DNA of 64,000 nt, from contig JAPDFW010000147.1 of assembly GCA_028826165.1 (NCBI GenBank), positions 494,501 through 558,500 of the forward strand, given 5' to 3'. A program made the position numbers and the translations under genes. Positions 43,119 to 54,600 of this stretch are shown here, piece by piece. The stretch is from Anaeramoeba ignava (lineage: Eukaryota > Metamonada > Anaeramoebidae). The notes under the pieces were generated by a model that saw nothing but the letters and a program-made list of their open reading frames with translations, was not told the origin of the DNA and did not search any database. Position 1 is the stretch's first letter; every line of letters starts with the position of its first letter.

Positions 43119-43799
43119 TTAAATAATCATTCTTGTTCTATTTGATAAATCTCTTGAAATCCAAACAATTAAAAAAAACCAAAAAAAAGCGGAAAAAGTT
43201 AAATAATAATTCATCCAAAAAAAACAATGAAAATTTATCAAAAAACCAACAAGAATTCCTGATAAATGACCAATAAAACTTGCTTGAGGGAAAATAAGTT
43301 GAGTAAAAAGTAAAGAGAAAAAAGGAGCAAAAAAAGAAGGAATTTCAAGCAAATTAAAAAAGTGAAAAGTGTCACCAGGAGAATTCAAAAAAAACTGAGT
43401 TTGAAGACCAAATACAACACAAGAATAACCAATTCCATAAAGATTACGATAACGATCTATTCCTTTTTTTGTGATCAAAAAATGATAGATGATCAAAGTG
43501 AGAAAAGATGAACCAATTATTAAGATGAAAATATTTTTGAAATAATTGAATTTATCATTTTCAAGAAATCTTAATTCCCAAAATGAAGTCATATTGAAAA
43601 TTAAATGGAAAATATTTGAATGTGAAAAATGTGATGTTAAAATTCTCCAAAATTCTCCAGAATAAATAATTGTTTCATAACCAAGTCCAACTGTTTCAAA
43701 TGAGATATTATATTCTTTTAAATAAAACCAAACTACACAACAAATTACAATTATAATTGAAGTAAATGGAAAAACTTTAATTTCATCAATAATAGACAT
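43119..43799 (-). CDS. Rhomboid-family intramembrane serine protease (RHBDD1/RBL-like)
   Basis: Single exon, 226 residues, six predicted spans. Hallmarks: FWRILTS in loop 1 (50-56), HSNIFHLIFNM with the HxxxxHxxxN pattern on TM2 (60-69), nucleophile Ser126 in GYSCVVFG, and catalytic His178 in FIGHLSGILVG. The Ser-His dyad is intact, so an active protease is expected. The GYSC form in place of GxSG and the small size without extra domains are closest to the ER RHBDD1/RHBDL4-like group, which cleaves membrane proteins for ER-associated degradation. The short C-terminus lacks a recognisable ubiquitin- or p97-binding motif. It is divergent from MOB1 across a 108-bp gap. Confidence 0.85.
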   Translation of the reverse strand: MSIIDEIKVFPFTSIIIVICCVVWFYLKEYNISFETVGLGYETIIYSGEFWRILTSHFSHSNIFHLIFNMTSFWELRFLENDKFNYFKNIFILIIGSSFLTLIIYHFLITKKGIDRYRNLYGIGYSCVVFGLQTQFFLNSPGDTFHFFNLLEIPSFFAPFFSLLFTQLIFPQASFIGHLSGILVGFLINFHCFFWMNYYLTFSAFFWFFLIVWISRDLSNRTRMII

Positions 43800-43830
43800 T
43801 TTAATAATAAAAAAAAAATGATTTTAAAAA

Positions 43831-43857
43831 AATTTTTTCATTTTTTTTCTTTTCTTT
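43831..43857 (+). promoter_or_regulatory. Promoter-like motif upstream of MOB1
   Basis: AATTTTTTCATTTTTTTTCT followed by TTTC, about 50-75 bp before the ATG at 43908. An oppositely oriented AAAAAAAAATGA at 43811-43822 could serve the divergent rhomboid gene. Confidence 0.35.
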
Positions 43858-43907
43858 ATTTTTTTTTTTAAAAACAATTTTTCGATATTTTTTTTTTCTT
43901 TTAAAAA

Positions 43908-46142
43908 ATGTTTAAGAAAAGTAGAACTTTTAGATTACAAAAAGTAAGAAAAAATGATGCACAACAAAAACAATTAGAAGAATATGCTGAAGCAACGTTA
44001 GGAAGTGGGAATTTAAGAAGTGCAGTTACACTTCCTGAAGGAGAAAATCAAAATGAATGGTTTGCTGCTCACAGTATTGTTTCCTTTTAATTTCTTTCTT
44101 TCAAAAAAAAATCATTCAAAAAAAAATATTTAAAAAAATTTTTTTTTATCGTTAATTTATAATTCAATTTAAACATAAATTTATAATTAAATTTATAAAC
44201 AAATTTATAATTAAATTTATAAACAAATTAATAATTAAATATATAAACAAATTAATAAACAAATTTATAAATCAATTTAAACATAAATTTATAATTAAAT
44301 TTATAATTATATTTATAATTATATTTATATTTAAATTTATAATTAAATTTATAATTAAATTTATAATTAAATTTATAATTAAATTTATAATTAAATTTAT
44401 AATTAAATTTATAATTAAATTTATAAACAAATTTATAAACAAATTTATAAATTAAATTTATAAACAAATTTATAAACAAATTTATAAACAAATTTATAAA
44501 CAAATTTATAAACAAATTTATAAACAAATTTATAAACAAATTTATAAACAAATTTATAAACAAATTTATAAACAAATTTATAAACAAATTTATAAACAAA
44601 TTTATAATTAAATTTATAAACAAATTTATAATTAAATTTATAAACAAATTTATAATTAAATTTATAAACAAATTAATAATTAAATTTATAATTAAATTTA
44701 TAAACAAATTAATAATTAAATTTATAAACAAATTTATAATTAAATTTATAAACAAATTTATAATTAAATTTATAATTAAATATGAAATGAAGTTGCTGAT
44801 TTTTTCAATCAAATAAATATGATTTATGGAACAATTACTGAGTTTTGTACACCACAATCTTGCCCTGTAATGACAGCAGGTCCTAAATATGAATATCATT
44901 GGGCAGATGGAGTTACTGTTAAAAAACCAATTAAATTATCAGCACCCGAATATATTGAAAGAATGATGTCTTGGATACAAAAACAAATTGATAATGAAGA
45001 AGTATTTCCAACTGAATTGGGTATTTTTAATAGAGTTTATATTTATATTTATATTTATATTCATATTCATATTTATATTTATATTTATATTTATATTTAT
45101 ATTTATATTTATATTTATAATTATATTTATATTTATATTTATATTTATATTTATATTTATTTATATTTATATTTATATTTATATTTATATTTATATTTAT
45201 ATTTATATTTATATTTATATTTATATTTATAATTTATATTTATATTTATATTTATCATTTTATATTTGGATTTATATATAAACCATATAAATGTTTATAT
45301 TTATATTTTAAGAATGATGTCTTGGATTTTTATATTGATATGAAGAATATTTTTAACTATATTTATTTTTTATATTTATATTTATATTTATATTTTATAT
45401 TTATATTTATATTTATATTTATATTTATATTTATATTTATATTTATATTTATATTTATATTTATATTATATTTATATTATATTTATATTTATATTTTATA
45501 TTTATATTTATATTTATATTTAGTTATATTTATATTTATATTTAGATTTATATTTATATTTATATTTTATATTTATATTTTATATTTATATTTATATTTT
45601 ATATTTATATTTATATTTATATTTTATATTTAGATTTATATTTATATTTATATTTAGATTTATATTTATATTTATATTTATATTTATATTTATATTTATA
45701 TTTATATTTATATTTATATTTATATTTATATTTATATTTATATTTATATTTATATTTATATTTATATTATTTATATTTATATTTATATTTATATTTATAT
45801 TTGATTTTAAATTGATTTCTTTTTTTTTTTAGGAAAACCTTTCCCTAAAAATTTTCCAAGTATTTCAAAAACAATTTTTAAGAGATTGTTTAGAGTTTAT
45901 GGTCATATATATCATCACCACTTTAATCACATATCATTATTAGGCGAAGAAGCTCATTTAAACACTTCTTTTAAACATTTTATCTTTTTTGTGATTGAAT
46001 TCAAGTAATTAATTTCCAAAATTTAAAAAAAAATACATTTTAAATCAAAAATTATTCTTTTTTAACTTTTAGGTTAATTGAAAAAAAAGAAATGATTCCA
46101 TTAAAAGGATTGATAAAAACTTTAGTTAAAAATCAGAAATAA
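43908..46142 (+). CDS. MOB1: MOB1 kinase activator
   Basis: Four exons, 43908-44073, 44793-45020, 45833-46004, 46073-46142, give 211 residues, close to the usual 216. Very strong family match: [84 protein letters not shown]. The zinc ligands are Cys74 and Cys79 (CTPQSC) and His156 and His161. MOB1 binds and activates NDR/LATS kinases in Hippo-type signalling and mitotic exit. The joins are fixed by the conserved protein: intron 1 falls in the codon before Ala-Asp-Phe-Phe, intron 2 after GAATTGG. Introns 1 and 2 are repeat-filled; intron 3 is only 68 bp. Confidence 0.95.
44074..45832 (+). repeat. MOB1 introns 1 and 2, TTTATAAACAAA and (TATATT)n arrays
   Basis: Intron 1 (44074-44792) consists of TTTATAATTAAA and TTTATAAACAAA dodecamers. 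Intron 2 (45021-45832) consists of TATATT hexamers. Exon 2 (44793-45020) sits between the two arrays. Confidence 0.85.
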
Positions 46143-46439
46143 TTTTAATCTATTTTAAATTAAAAAGGTAGATGTTAACTCTGAGAAAATTCAAAAAAAA
46201 AAAAAAAAAGAATAAGAGAAAAAGTATTTTTTTTCTTTCAATTTTGAATTGTTTTTTTCTTTTCTTTTCATTTTCTTTTCTCTTCTTTTTTTTTTTAATT
46301 GGAAAACATAAAAAAAATTGAAATTTTATTCAAAAAAAAGAAAGAAAGAAAGAAAGAAATTTGTTTTGATTTTTTGAATTTTGAAAAAAAAAAAAGAAAA
46401 AAAAGTGGAAAATCAAAAAGTGGAATTTTTTTTTTGCTT
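46143..46439. other. Spacer between convergent MOB1 and p47 genes
   Basis: 297 bp of A-rich then T-rich runs, with AAAAAAGTGGAA at about 46403 and a second AAAAAGTGGAA at about 46419. No gene is seen. It should hold the two 3' ends. Confidence 0.5.
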
Positions 46440-47414
46440 TTAAATTTTCACAATAACGACTGAATTTAAAAGACCTTCTTCTTTCAAAGTTGCATTTTCA
46501 TTAGTTAAAATTTTTTTAGGGAAATTAGTCATTAAAGTAATATTAGAATTCTTCAAATCCAAACGGGACATTTTAATAAAATTAATAACTTCCAAAATAG
46601 AAGAATTTGGATCAAATTTTGAAACAAGTCTTGTTCCATCATGAAGTCTAATTTGAAGATTTGTTTGGTTATCAGATTGAGTAAGATCCAACGGCTTGCT
46701 TTGAACTTGAGGGTTTGAAGGTTGATAGGAAGGTTTTTTCTCGGGTTGATATTGTTTTGTTGTGGATTCAAACCCAAGACGAGCACCAACTCCAGTAAAC
46801 GGTTTTAATTGAGGTGGAGGTTGTTTATAATCTTCACTTTTTTTATCAACAAGTTGAACATCAACGTTAGCTTTCATATTTCCATCGGGAAAGAACTGAT
46901 GAGGTACTTGACCTTTATGCAGGAGTTCGAAGAGTTTCTTGTTTTCAGGAGTGTTGTAGTCTCTAAGGTCTCCATCTTCGATCTGAAAACCGTTTTTCCA
47001 CATTGTCAGTGTTTTAGTCACAATTTCTTTACCATCATCCATACCTGAATTATACATTGGATCCTTGTGGATATCCTGGGCATGTTTAATAAGGCTATCA
47101 GGGATGCTCTTGTTTCCATCATCCATATAGTCTTGAGGATCATAAACTGCAAGTCCGCTTTCTTTCCCGCCAGTGTAGTAAGTTTGACCCCGATCCTGAT
47201 TGGCAAATGGATTCGGTAGTCCTATTACCTTACGATCTGTGTGATGCTCTTTTGGTTCTTTATCTTCTGAATTTTTATATTCGTTTGGGTTTTCCATGTA
47301 GGACTCAATTGCTTCTTGTAATTTATATTTGTGTTTTGTTAAATAATATTTTGCTTGATTTCGATCTCCTCCTGTTATTTCTATGAATTGATTTTCTAAT
47401 GCGGAACCATCCAT
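46440..47414 (-). CDS. p47/NSFL1C (Shp1)-like p97 cofactor
   Basis: Single exon, 324 residues. UBA-like N-terminus (3-42: ENQFIEITGGDRNQAKYYLTK), a linker with YYTGGKESGLAVYDP, the SEP domain at about 128-205 (TLTMWKNGFQIEDGDLRDY, HKGQVPHQFF, QPPPQLKPFTGVGARLG), and a UBX domain at about 245-324 (LQIRLHDGTRLVSKF, ILMTNFPKKIL in variant form, LNSVVIVKI). This UBA-SEP-UBX order defines the p47/Shp1 group, which recruits p97/Cdc48 to ubiquitinated substrates and membrane fusion sites. The expected FP pair of the UBX loop is present (NFPKK). The length is slightly below the animal protein. Confidence 0.93.
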   Translation of the reverse strand: MDGSALENQFIEITGGDRNQAKYYLTKHKYKLQEAIESYMENPNEYKNSEDKEPKEHHTDRKVIGLPNPFANQDRGQTYYTGGKESGLAVYDPQDYMDDGNKSIPDSLIKHAQDIHKDPMYNSGMDDGKEIVTKTLTMWKNGFQIEDGDLRDYNTPENKKLFELLHKGQVPHQFFPDGNMKANVDVQLVDKKSEDYKQPPPQLKPFTGVGARLGFESTTKQYQPEKKPSYQPSNPQVQSKPLDLTQSDNQTNLQIRLHDGTRLVSKFDPNSSILEVINFIKMSRLDLKNSNITLMTNFPKKILTNENATLKEEGLLNSVVIVKI

Positions 47415-47443
47415 TATAAAAATTTGTTTTTGTTTGGAAAGTA

Positions 47444-47505
47444 AAAATGAAAATGAAAGAAAAAATGAAAGAAAAAATGAAAATTGAAAATGAAAATTAA
47501 AAATG
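47444..47505 (-). promoter_or_regulatory. Promoter-like motif upstream of p47
   Basis: Plus-strand AAAAATGAAAATGAAAGAAA and similar blocks, starting 30 bp before the minus-strand ATG at 47414. The sense strand is the TTTTTCATTTTC-type motif. Confidence 0.35.
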
Positions 47506-47514
47506 GAACTTTTT

Positions 47515-48480
47515 TCTTTTAATTTTTTTTTAACTTGATTTTAATATAATTATTTCAAAATTTAAATTTAATTTAATAAATAATTTATTTATATTTCATT
47601 ATATAATATATTTTATAAATTAATTTATAAATTAATTATAATTTAAATTAGTTCTAAATTTTTAAATAAATTAAATAAATATTATTTTGATTTTAATATA
47701 ATTATTTCAAAATTTAAATTTAATTTAATAAGTAATTTGTTTATATTTTATTATATAATATATTTTATAAATTAATTTATAAATTAATAATAATTTAAAT
47801 TAATTCCCTAGATTTTTAAATAAATTAATTAAATATTATTTTGATTTTAATATAATTATTTCAAAATTTAAATTTAATTTAATAAATAATTCATTTATAT
47901 TTTATTATACAATATATTTTATAAATTGATTTTTAAATAAATTAAATAAATAATTTAAATTAATTTTTAAATTTTAAATTTAATTTAATAAATAATTCAT
48001 TTATATTTTATTATATAATATATTTTAAAAATTTTAAATTTAATTTAATAAATAATTTATTTATATTTTATTATATAATATATTTTATAAATTAATTTAT
48101 AAATTTTAATTTAATTTAACAAAAATATTAAATTAATATATAATATATTTTTAAAATAAATTATAAATAAATAAATTATTTTAGATTTTTAATATAATTA
48201 TTTCAAATTTAAATTTAATTTAATAAATAATTTATTTATATTTTATTATATAATATATTTTATAAATTAATTTATAAATTAATAATAATTTAAATTAATT
48301 CTAAATTTTTAAATAAATTAAATAAATATTATTTTGATTTTAATATAATTATTTCAAAATTTAAATTTAATTTAATAAATAATTTATTTATATTTTATTA
48401 TATAATATATTTTATAAATTAATTTATAAATTAATAATAATTTAAATTAATTCTAAATTTTTAAATAAAAGAAAATAAAA
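47515..48480. repeat. ~152-bp AT-rich satellite, about five full or partial copies
   Basis: A block starting TTTTGATTTTAATATAATTA and holding TTTATTATATAATATATTTT recurs with starts near 47537, 47689, 47843, 48184 and 48336, an interval of about 152 bp where complete. Partial copies lie between. Copies differ by small substitutions and indels. This is the longest-period repeat in the window. Confidence 0.75.
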
Positions 48481-50228
48481 AATAAATTTTCCAAATAGTG
48501 ATCTTTAATAAAAAATTTATATTTTGTAAAAAGAATTAATTACAAAATTAATTATAATAAAATTAGTTAATAATTTAAAATAAATAATTGAAAATTATTA
48601 ATAATTTTCAAAATTTAAATTTTAAAAATTGATCTAATTAAAATTAATTTATAAATTAATTATAATATAAAAATGATCTGAAAAAATTTTAAAATAAAAA
48701 TTTAATTTAAAAATAATTTTATTTAGATAATTTTAAAAGAATTTATTTATAAAATTAATTTTGAAAAATAAAAATAAAAAAGAAACAGTTTTAATAAAAA
48801 TTATTTTGAAACAAAATTTCAAAATAAAAAGAAAATAAAAGAAAAGAAAAATATATAAAAAGAAAAATTTTTCCAAATTAAAAATAAATTAAAAATAAAA
48901 ATTTAAATAAAAAATTAAATTTCATTTTTATTTTTTGAATTTATAAATTAATAATAATTTAAAAATTCTAGATTTTTAAAAAAAGAAAAACAAAACAACA
49001 AAATTGAATACAAAATTGCAAAAATTAATAATAATTTAAAATTGAAAAAAAGAAATATAAAATTTTAAAAATTGTTCTAATTCTGAATCTAAAAATGATC
49101 TGAAAAATTTAAAATAAAAATTTAATTAAAAAATTTTTATTTGATAAGAAAAGTGAATAATTTATATGAAAAATAATGCTTGTGCTGTTTTATAAAAAGA
49201 AGGCAAAACGGAAAAGATAAAAAGAAAAAAAAGAAAAGAAAAGAAAAATTTTTCCAAATAAAAATAAAAAAATAAAATCAAAATCAAAATCAAAATGAAA
49301 ATAAAAAAAAGAAAAAGAAAAACAAAATCAAAATCAAAAATAAAAAAATGGAGAAATTTAAACCTCAAAATACCAGAAAATGAAAAATGTGTCGAGCAAG
49401 AAAAATTCCCTTTGGAGAAAATGAAAATCAAAATTATTGTAAAATTTAAAATGAAAAACAAAATGAAAATGGAAAAAAATCAAAAATCAAAATCAAAATC
49501 AAAAATCAAAATCAAAAAAATCAAAATCAAAATCAAAATCAAAATCAAAATCAAATGAAAATCAAAATGAAAATCAAAAAAATCAAAATCAAAATCAAAA
49601 TCAAAATGAAAATGAAAATCAAAATCAAAATCAAAATCAAATGAAAATCAAAATCAAAATCAAAATCAAAATCAAAATCAAAATCAAAATCAAAATCAAA
49701 ATCAAAATCAAAATCAAAATCAAAATCAAAATCAAAATCAAAATCAAAATCAAAATCAAAATCAAAATCAAAATCAAAATCAAAATCAAAAAAATCAAAA
49801 TCAAAAAAAACTCAAAATGAAAATCAAAAACTCAAATTCAAAATCAAAAATCAAAACAAAACAAAAACAAAAGAAATTCAAAAACAAAAAATCTCTTGAA
49901 AAATCAAAAATCAAAATGAAAAATTTACTCAACCAAAAATAAAGTGAAATGGAAAAAAAAAAAAATCAAATTGAAAAACCAAATCAAATTGAAAACCTAA
50001 TCCAAAATAATAATAAAAATAAAAATAAAAATAAAAAATAAAAATAAAAAAGAAGATTTTGAAGAAAATTCAAAATCAATAAAAACAAAAAATCTATTAA
50101 AAAAAAGAAATATCAAATCAAATTTAAAATTAAAACCAAAACCAAAATTAAAGGCAAAATCAAAATCGCCAGCAGATCCAACAAAGAAAACATTTCAAAA
50201 CATAAACCAACCCATTTCAAAAATATCA
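48481..50228. other. A-rich stretch with (AAAATC)n array, possible unresolved 5' exons
   Basis: To about 49290 only A/T runs are seen. About 49478-49800 is a near-perfect AAAATC hexamer array. A frame around 49295-49558 is Lys-rich and mostly repeat-derived. Short pieces such as the one near 49388 (MCRARKIPFGENENQ) could be exon fragments. The frame of the next gene is open upstream from about 49995. I could not resolve a gene model here. Confidence 0.4.
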
Positions 50229-51449
50229 ATGAAAACAAAATCTCCAAAAAATCAAAATTTAAATTTAAATCAAAATCAAATTAAAAATGAAAATGAAGAT
50301 GAAAATAATAAAATGAAAATTGACCAATCAAAAAAAGAAAAGGAAAATTTAAAAAATAAATTGAAAAAATTAACAAAATCAAATCAAAAACGAAAGATAA
50401 AAAACCCACCAGAAAATTCTTTATTCGAGCAAAAAACCCAATCATTTCAAACAAATCAAAACAACTTTGAATTTGAACTTGAAACTCCAAAACGACCAAA
50501 ATTAGATCGAAGTTACAGTTTCTCAGGAAATAACTTCAAGACCTTCTTTCCTAATCAAATGCAGCAATATCCAACGTATCAGGAACCTTTTATATTTTAT
50601 ATGCAAGATCAAAATAACTTCAACCAACAAAATTCTTTTATTGATCCAAGATACCAATTTCCAAATAATTTCGCAAACACATTCACAAAATCTAAATCAG
50701 AATCAAATTTGCATCAAAACACCTTCAGAGAAGATTATTCAGGTCTTTCTTTCCTCTCCGAAATGGCAGCCAACTATCTCAATTATTATGAAGAAAAATC
50801 GAAGGAAATTGATCCTTTTGAAAATCAAAAATCAAATTCACAAAATTTTTCCGAAAAATTTTCACCTTCTTCGCCTCAACTATCTTTTCATTTAGTCGAT
50901 AATCCTCATCAACAAACAAGCCCTTTCGCTCAATTTTCGAACACTTTCTCAAATATAAATCCATTTGATCATTATCCAAATAATCAAATGCAAAACACGC
51001 AATTTTATCCATTTTCCAAAAATATTGAAAATGGAAATCAAATAGTTCGACCAAAAGCAGTTTATCAAAAAGAAACACAACAGAATAATTCCTTCTTGCC
51101 AAAAACAACCATCACAAAAGAGGAAATCGCCTCACTTCAAGTGGGAGATTGTGTTGGAATGAGAACTCATGGCGGTTATGAAATTTTTGCTACAATTAAA
51201 TCAATAATAAATCAAGGAAGTGATTTTCCAATGTTTTGCTCTGTTAAATGGCTTATTCCTAATAACGGAAATGAATTTGGAATAATTTCTCAAAATGGCA
51301 ATATTCACCAATTCAAAAATCCTTTTGTTAATGATTTTTTGATAGGTCAAGATGAACCAATTCCACAACCTTTAACTTGCATTACTCGTAAATTAGATTT
51401 CCGTTTTGAACCAAATTGGATTCCAAATAATCAACTAAAAGTGAATTAG
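50229..51449 (+). CDS. Asn/Gln-rich protein with BAH-like C-terminal module
   Basis: 406 residues from the first in-frame Met. The same frame is open for about 230 bp upstream, with Lys/Pro-rich content, so the true start may be earlier or in an upstream exon. Residues 1-70 are basic and include KKLTKSNQKRKIK, a likely nuclear localisation signal. The middle (70-290) is N/Q/S/F-rich and disordered-looking. About 295-400 is folded-looking: VGDCVGMRTHGGYEIFATIK, MFCSVKWLIP, then NPFVNDFLIGQDEPIPQP and CITRKLDFRF. This resembles BAH-like chromatin modules (a GD/C-V start, a KW/F-x-P middle, then a DEPI element), but the match is weak. A nuclear role is inference. Confidence 0.5.
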   Translation: MKTKSPKNQNLNLNQNQIKNENEDENNKMKIDQSKKEKENLKNKLKKLTKSNQKRKIKNPPENSLFEQKTQSFQTNQNNFEFELETPKRPKLDRSYSFSGNNFKTFFPNQMQQYPTYQEPFIFYMQDQNNFNQQNSFIDPRYQFPNNFANTFTKSKSESNLHQNTFREDYSGLSFLSEMAANYLNYYEEKSKEIDPFENQKSNSQNFSEKFSPSSPQLSFHLVDNPHQQTSPFAQFSNTFSNINPFDHYPNNQMQNTQFYPFSKNIENGNQIVRPKAVYQKETQQNNSFLPKTTITKEEIASLQVGDCVGMRTHGGYEIFATIKSIINQGSDFPMFCSVKWLIPNNGNEFGIISQNGNIHQFKNPFVNDFLIGQDEPIPQPLTCITRKLDFRFEPNWIPNNQLKVN

Positions 51450-51674
51450 GATCAATTTTGAATATTTCTTTTTTTCTTTTTTTCTTTTTTCTTTTTACTT
51501 TTCCAAAAACATTCTTAATTTCAAAATTCTCAAATTGAAAATAGGAAACAATTATTTGAATCAAGAAAAAATAATTTCAAAAAAAAAATGAATGAATGAA
51601 TAATTTGTTTGAAAGAAAAAAAAAAAAGATTTGAAATTTGAAATTTTGGATTTTATTTTAGTTTTCTTTTTGAA

Positions 51675-54600
51675 TTATTTTTTCTTTTTATTTTGTTTTT
51701 TTGATTTTGTATTTGATTTTGTATTTGATTTTATATTTGATTTTAATTTTGATTTTATATTTGATTTTATATTTGATTTTAATTTTGAATTTCTTGGTTT
51801 CTTTGTTTTTTGTGATAATTCATTTAAAGATTCATTTGAAATGGGAACAAATCGATTTAAAAGAGTTTGAACATGATCGAAATCAATAGTATTTTCAACT
51901 TCTTGAATTTGACTTCCTTCTTTTTCATTTGAAATTAAAAACAATTTAAAAGGACAATCATCCAAATTACGAATTAAATCTTGAACAAATTCTGAATCAT
52001 GAGTAATAAGTAAATATTGAAATTTCGGAATTTTTTGTGATTTAAATTGATATCTAATAATTTTGGATAAAGATTTAGCAAAATTGCTTTTGATTTCGAA
52101 ATCAAGATTTGCAGTAGGTTCATCAAGAGAAAGAACAGGAAAAAAAGGACAAAGAGATTCAGCAATAGCGATTCTTATTAAAAGAGAAGCAAGCATTTGT
52201 TGGCCTTGACTTGATTCCTTTTTAAAGTGTATTTCTGTGTTTTGAGCATAAGCAACAACTTCAAAAAGTGGTTGTTTAGTTGATTTAATATTTTGTGAAT
52301 CAAGTGGTTCAATTTTCAAATGTGTGATTCCTGTTGGATGATATGTTTTCCTCCACAACTTCTTCAGTTTTGCGTTGATATTGTGGAAAAATGTTGATTG
52401 ATAAGTCTGAATTGATTGTTCAAGTGTTTCTGTGAAAATTGTTAAGCTTTTTTTCAATTTTTCTGCGTTTTCAATAATTTTCATTTTTTTCTCAATTTTT
52501 TGTTCCACATTTTTATAAATTTCCAACTCTTGAGAAACAAGTGAGAATTTGTTTTGTAATTGATAATATTTTTCTTTGTTTTCTTCGTAATCTTCATTTT
52601 TGATATCTTCATATTCCAAAGTTTGTTTTTCTAAATTATCGATATCATTTTGGAATGTTTGAATTGTTTGTTCAATTTCATTGATTGATTTTATAGTTGT
52701 GTGATAATTCTTCTGGTAATAAAGGCTGTCTAATATATCTTCCTTCTGCTTTTTTTCAAACAGAAGTTGATTGTTTTTTGCTTCATATTCTTGTCTTTTA
52801 TTTTTTTCTTCTTGATCCAATAAACTTTTTAATTTTGTGAATTCCTCCATTTGCTGATTGAGAGTGTTTAATTTGGATTGTCGAGAACAAAAAACAATCT
52901 CATTAAATTGTGCCTTTATTTTCTCTAATTCTTGGTTGTTTTCACTTTTATAATTTTCTGTTTGTTGAATTTTTTGCATAATTTCGTCTAAATTTTTTTG
53001 CTTTTCTTCAAACTTAGAGTTCTTGAGTATTTCATTTAAAGAAATTAATTGGGATTCAATAGAATTCAAACGGTTTTCATTCTGTTGAATTTCGTTAAAT
53101 TTGCTTTTCATTTCTTCCAAATAACGAAAGTTTTTTTCAAATAGAGTTTTTCGATCTTCTTTTTGTTCTTGAGATAATTGAATAAAAATAACTCTTAAAT
53201 GATCCTTAAATTGGAAATTGATATTAAATAATTTTGATTGAAATTTTTGGATATTGGATAAATACATTTCAATGGATTTAACTCTGTCTTTTGTCAAACT
53301 ATGTGATATTTGGAGATGTTGTATTCTGCGAGTAATTTCATTGACTAAATCATTTTGCTCCTTTTCATTCATAAAATTTCTTGTGCAAATAACACATTTT
53401 TCTTGTGATTCATGAAGAATCTCGTTTAAAAAAACGGTTTTTGTTTGGTTGGTTTCTTTTTGTTGATATTTCCCAAGAATTTCTTGGAATTGCTGAACCT
53501 CAATATCAAATATGGGATCGAAATCCTCAATCATACTCAAAAGAAATCCTAAATATTGATTGATTTGATTTGGGTCGAGAAGTTGAATATCTTCATCTTG
53601 ATTGTTTTGGAAAAAGGCTTTCCACAAAACTTGAAGATCAAATTTTCCAAAATCAAGAATATCAATGAACCCAAGAACTTGCAAAAGAGTTGATATTATT
53701 GCAGATTGGTGTTGATTTTGTTGGAAATAATTTTGGATTTCATCTTTTTCTGCTTCAAGATGTTTTTTTTGTGAAGCATTGGAACGGAATTGCTCCATTT
53801 CTTTGTTGATTATCTGCTGTTTTTGAAATAACTGAAAACTTTCTTGATCAATTTTGATTTTTTCTTGTTGTAAGAAAGAAATTTTCTTTTGTGCCTCTTG
53901 TTTCGTTTCCTTCAAAATTTGTGTATTGTTTGCTAAATAAGAAGAAGTTGAAAAAATTTGAATTTGTTGATTTGTGAAATCGTTTTGATTTCTTCTGTTG
54001 ATTCTCTGCAATTTTTGATTAACAGTTCTGATTTCTCTATCATAATCATTCTTTTTGCCTGAAATGCGATTGATTTCTTGGAAGAAATTACTGTGTTCTT
54101 TCTGAATATTTTCTTCCAAAATTTGCTTTTCTTTTTTCATCTCTTCAATAGAATATTCCAAATTTGGTTCTGGATTAGTAATACGATATGGAATTTGTTT
54201 TTCAAGCTTGTTTTTTTGATCTTCAACAAGTTTTTTGTCACTTTTAATGCTCTGAATTTTCTTTTGAAGATCATCAAACGGTTTTAAACGGATTAATAAC
54301 TTGTCAATTCGATCAAATTCCTTCTCAAAAAATTCCTTTTCCATTTCCTTTTGTTTTTTTGTTGATTGTTTTTCCAAGAGTTTCTCAAGTTTTCTTTGCG
54401 CAGAATTTTGCTCCATCTCAATAGTTCTCCAAGGTTCATTTCGCTTGTTTTTAATATTATTTTCAAGTATTCTGTATTGGTTCACTTGAGGAACAAGTTG
54501 GAAATTTGTCCACATTGAACTAAATTCTGTAATAAAAAACCAAGTATTAAAAACTTGAGGAACAAACATAATGCTGTGCAAAACTGAAGAAGAAATTCCA

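Noticed and set aside
44252-44899. 215-codon minus-strand frame rich in Ile/Asn/Leu
   Set aside because: It covers MOB1 intron 1 and exon 2 on the opposite strand and consists of TTTATAAACAAA repeats.
44988-45633. Long plus-strand Ile/Tyr/Phe repeat frames
   Set aside because: They lie in MOB1 intron 2, a TATATT array removed by splicing.
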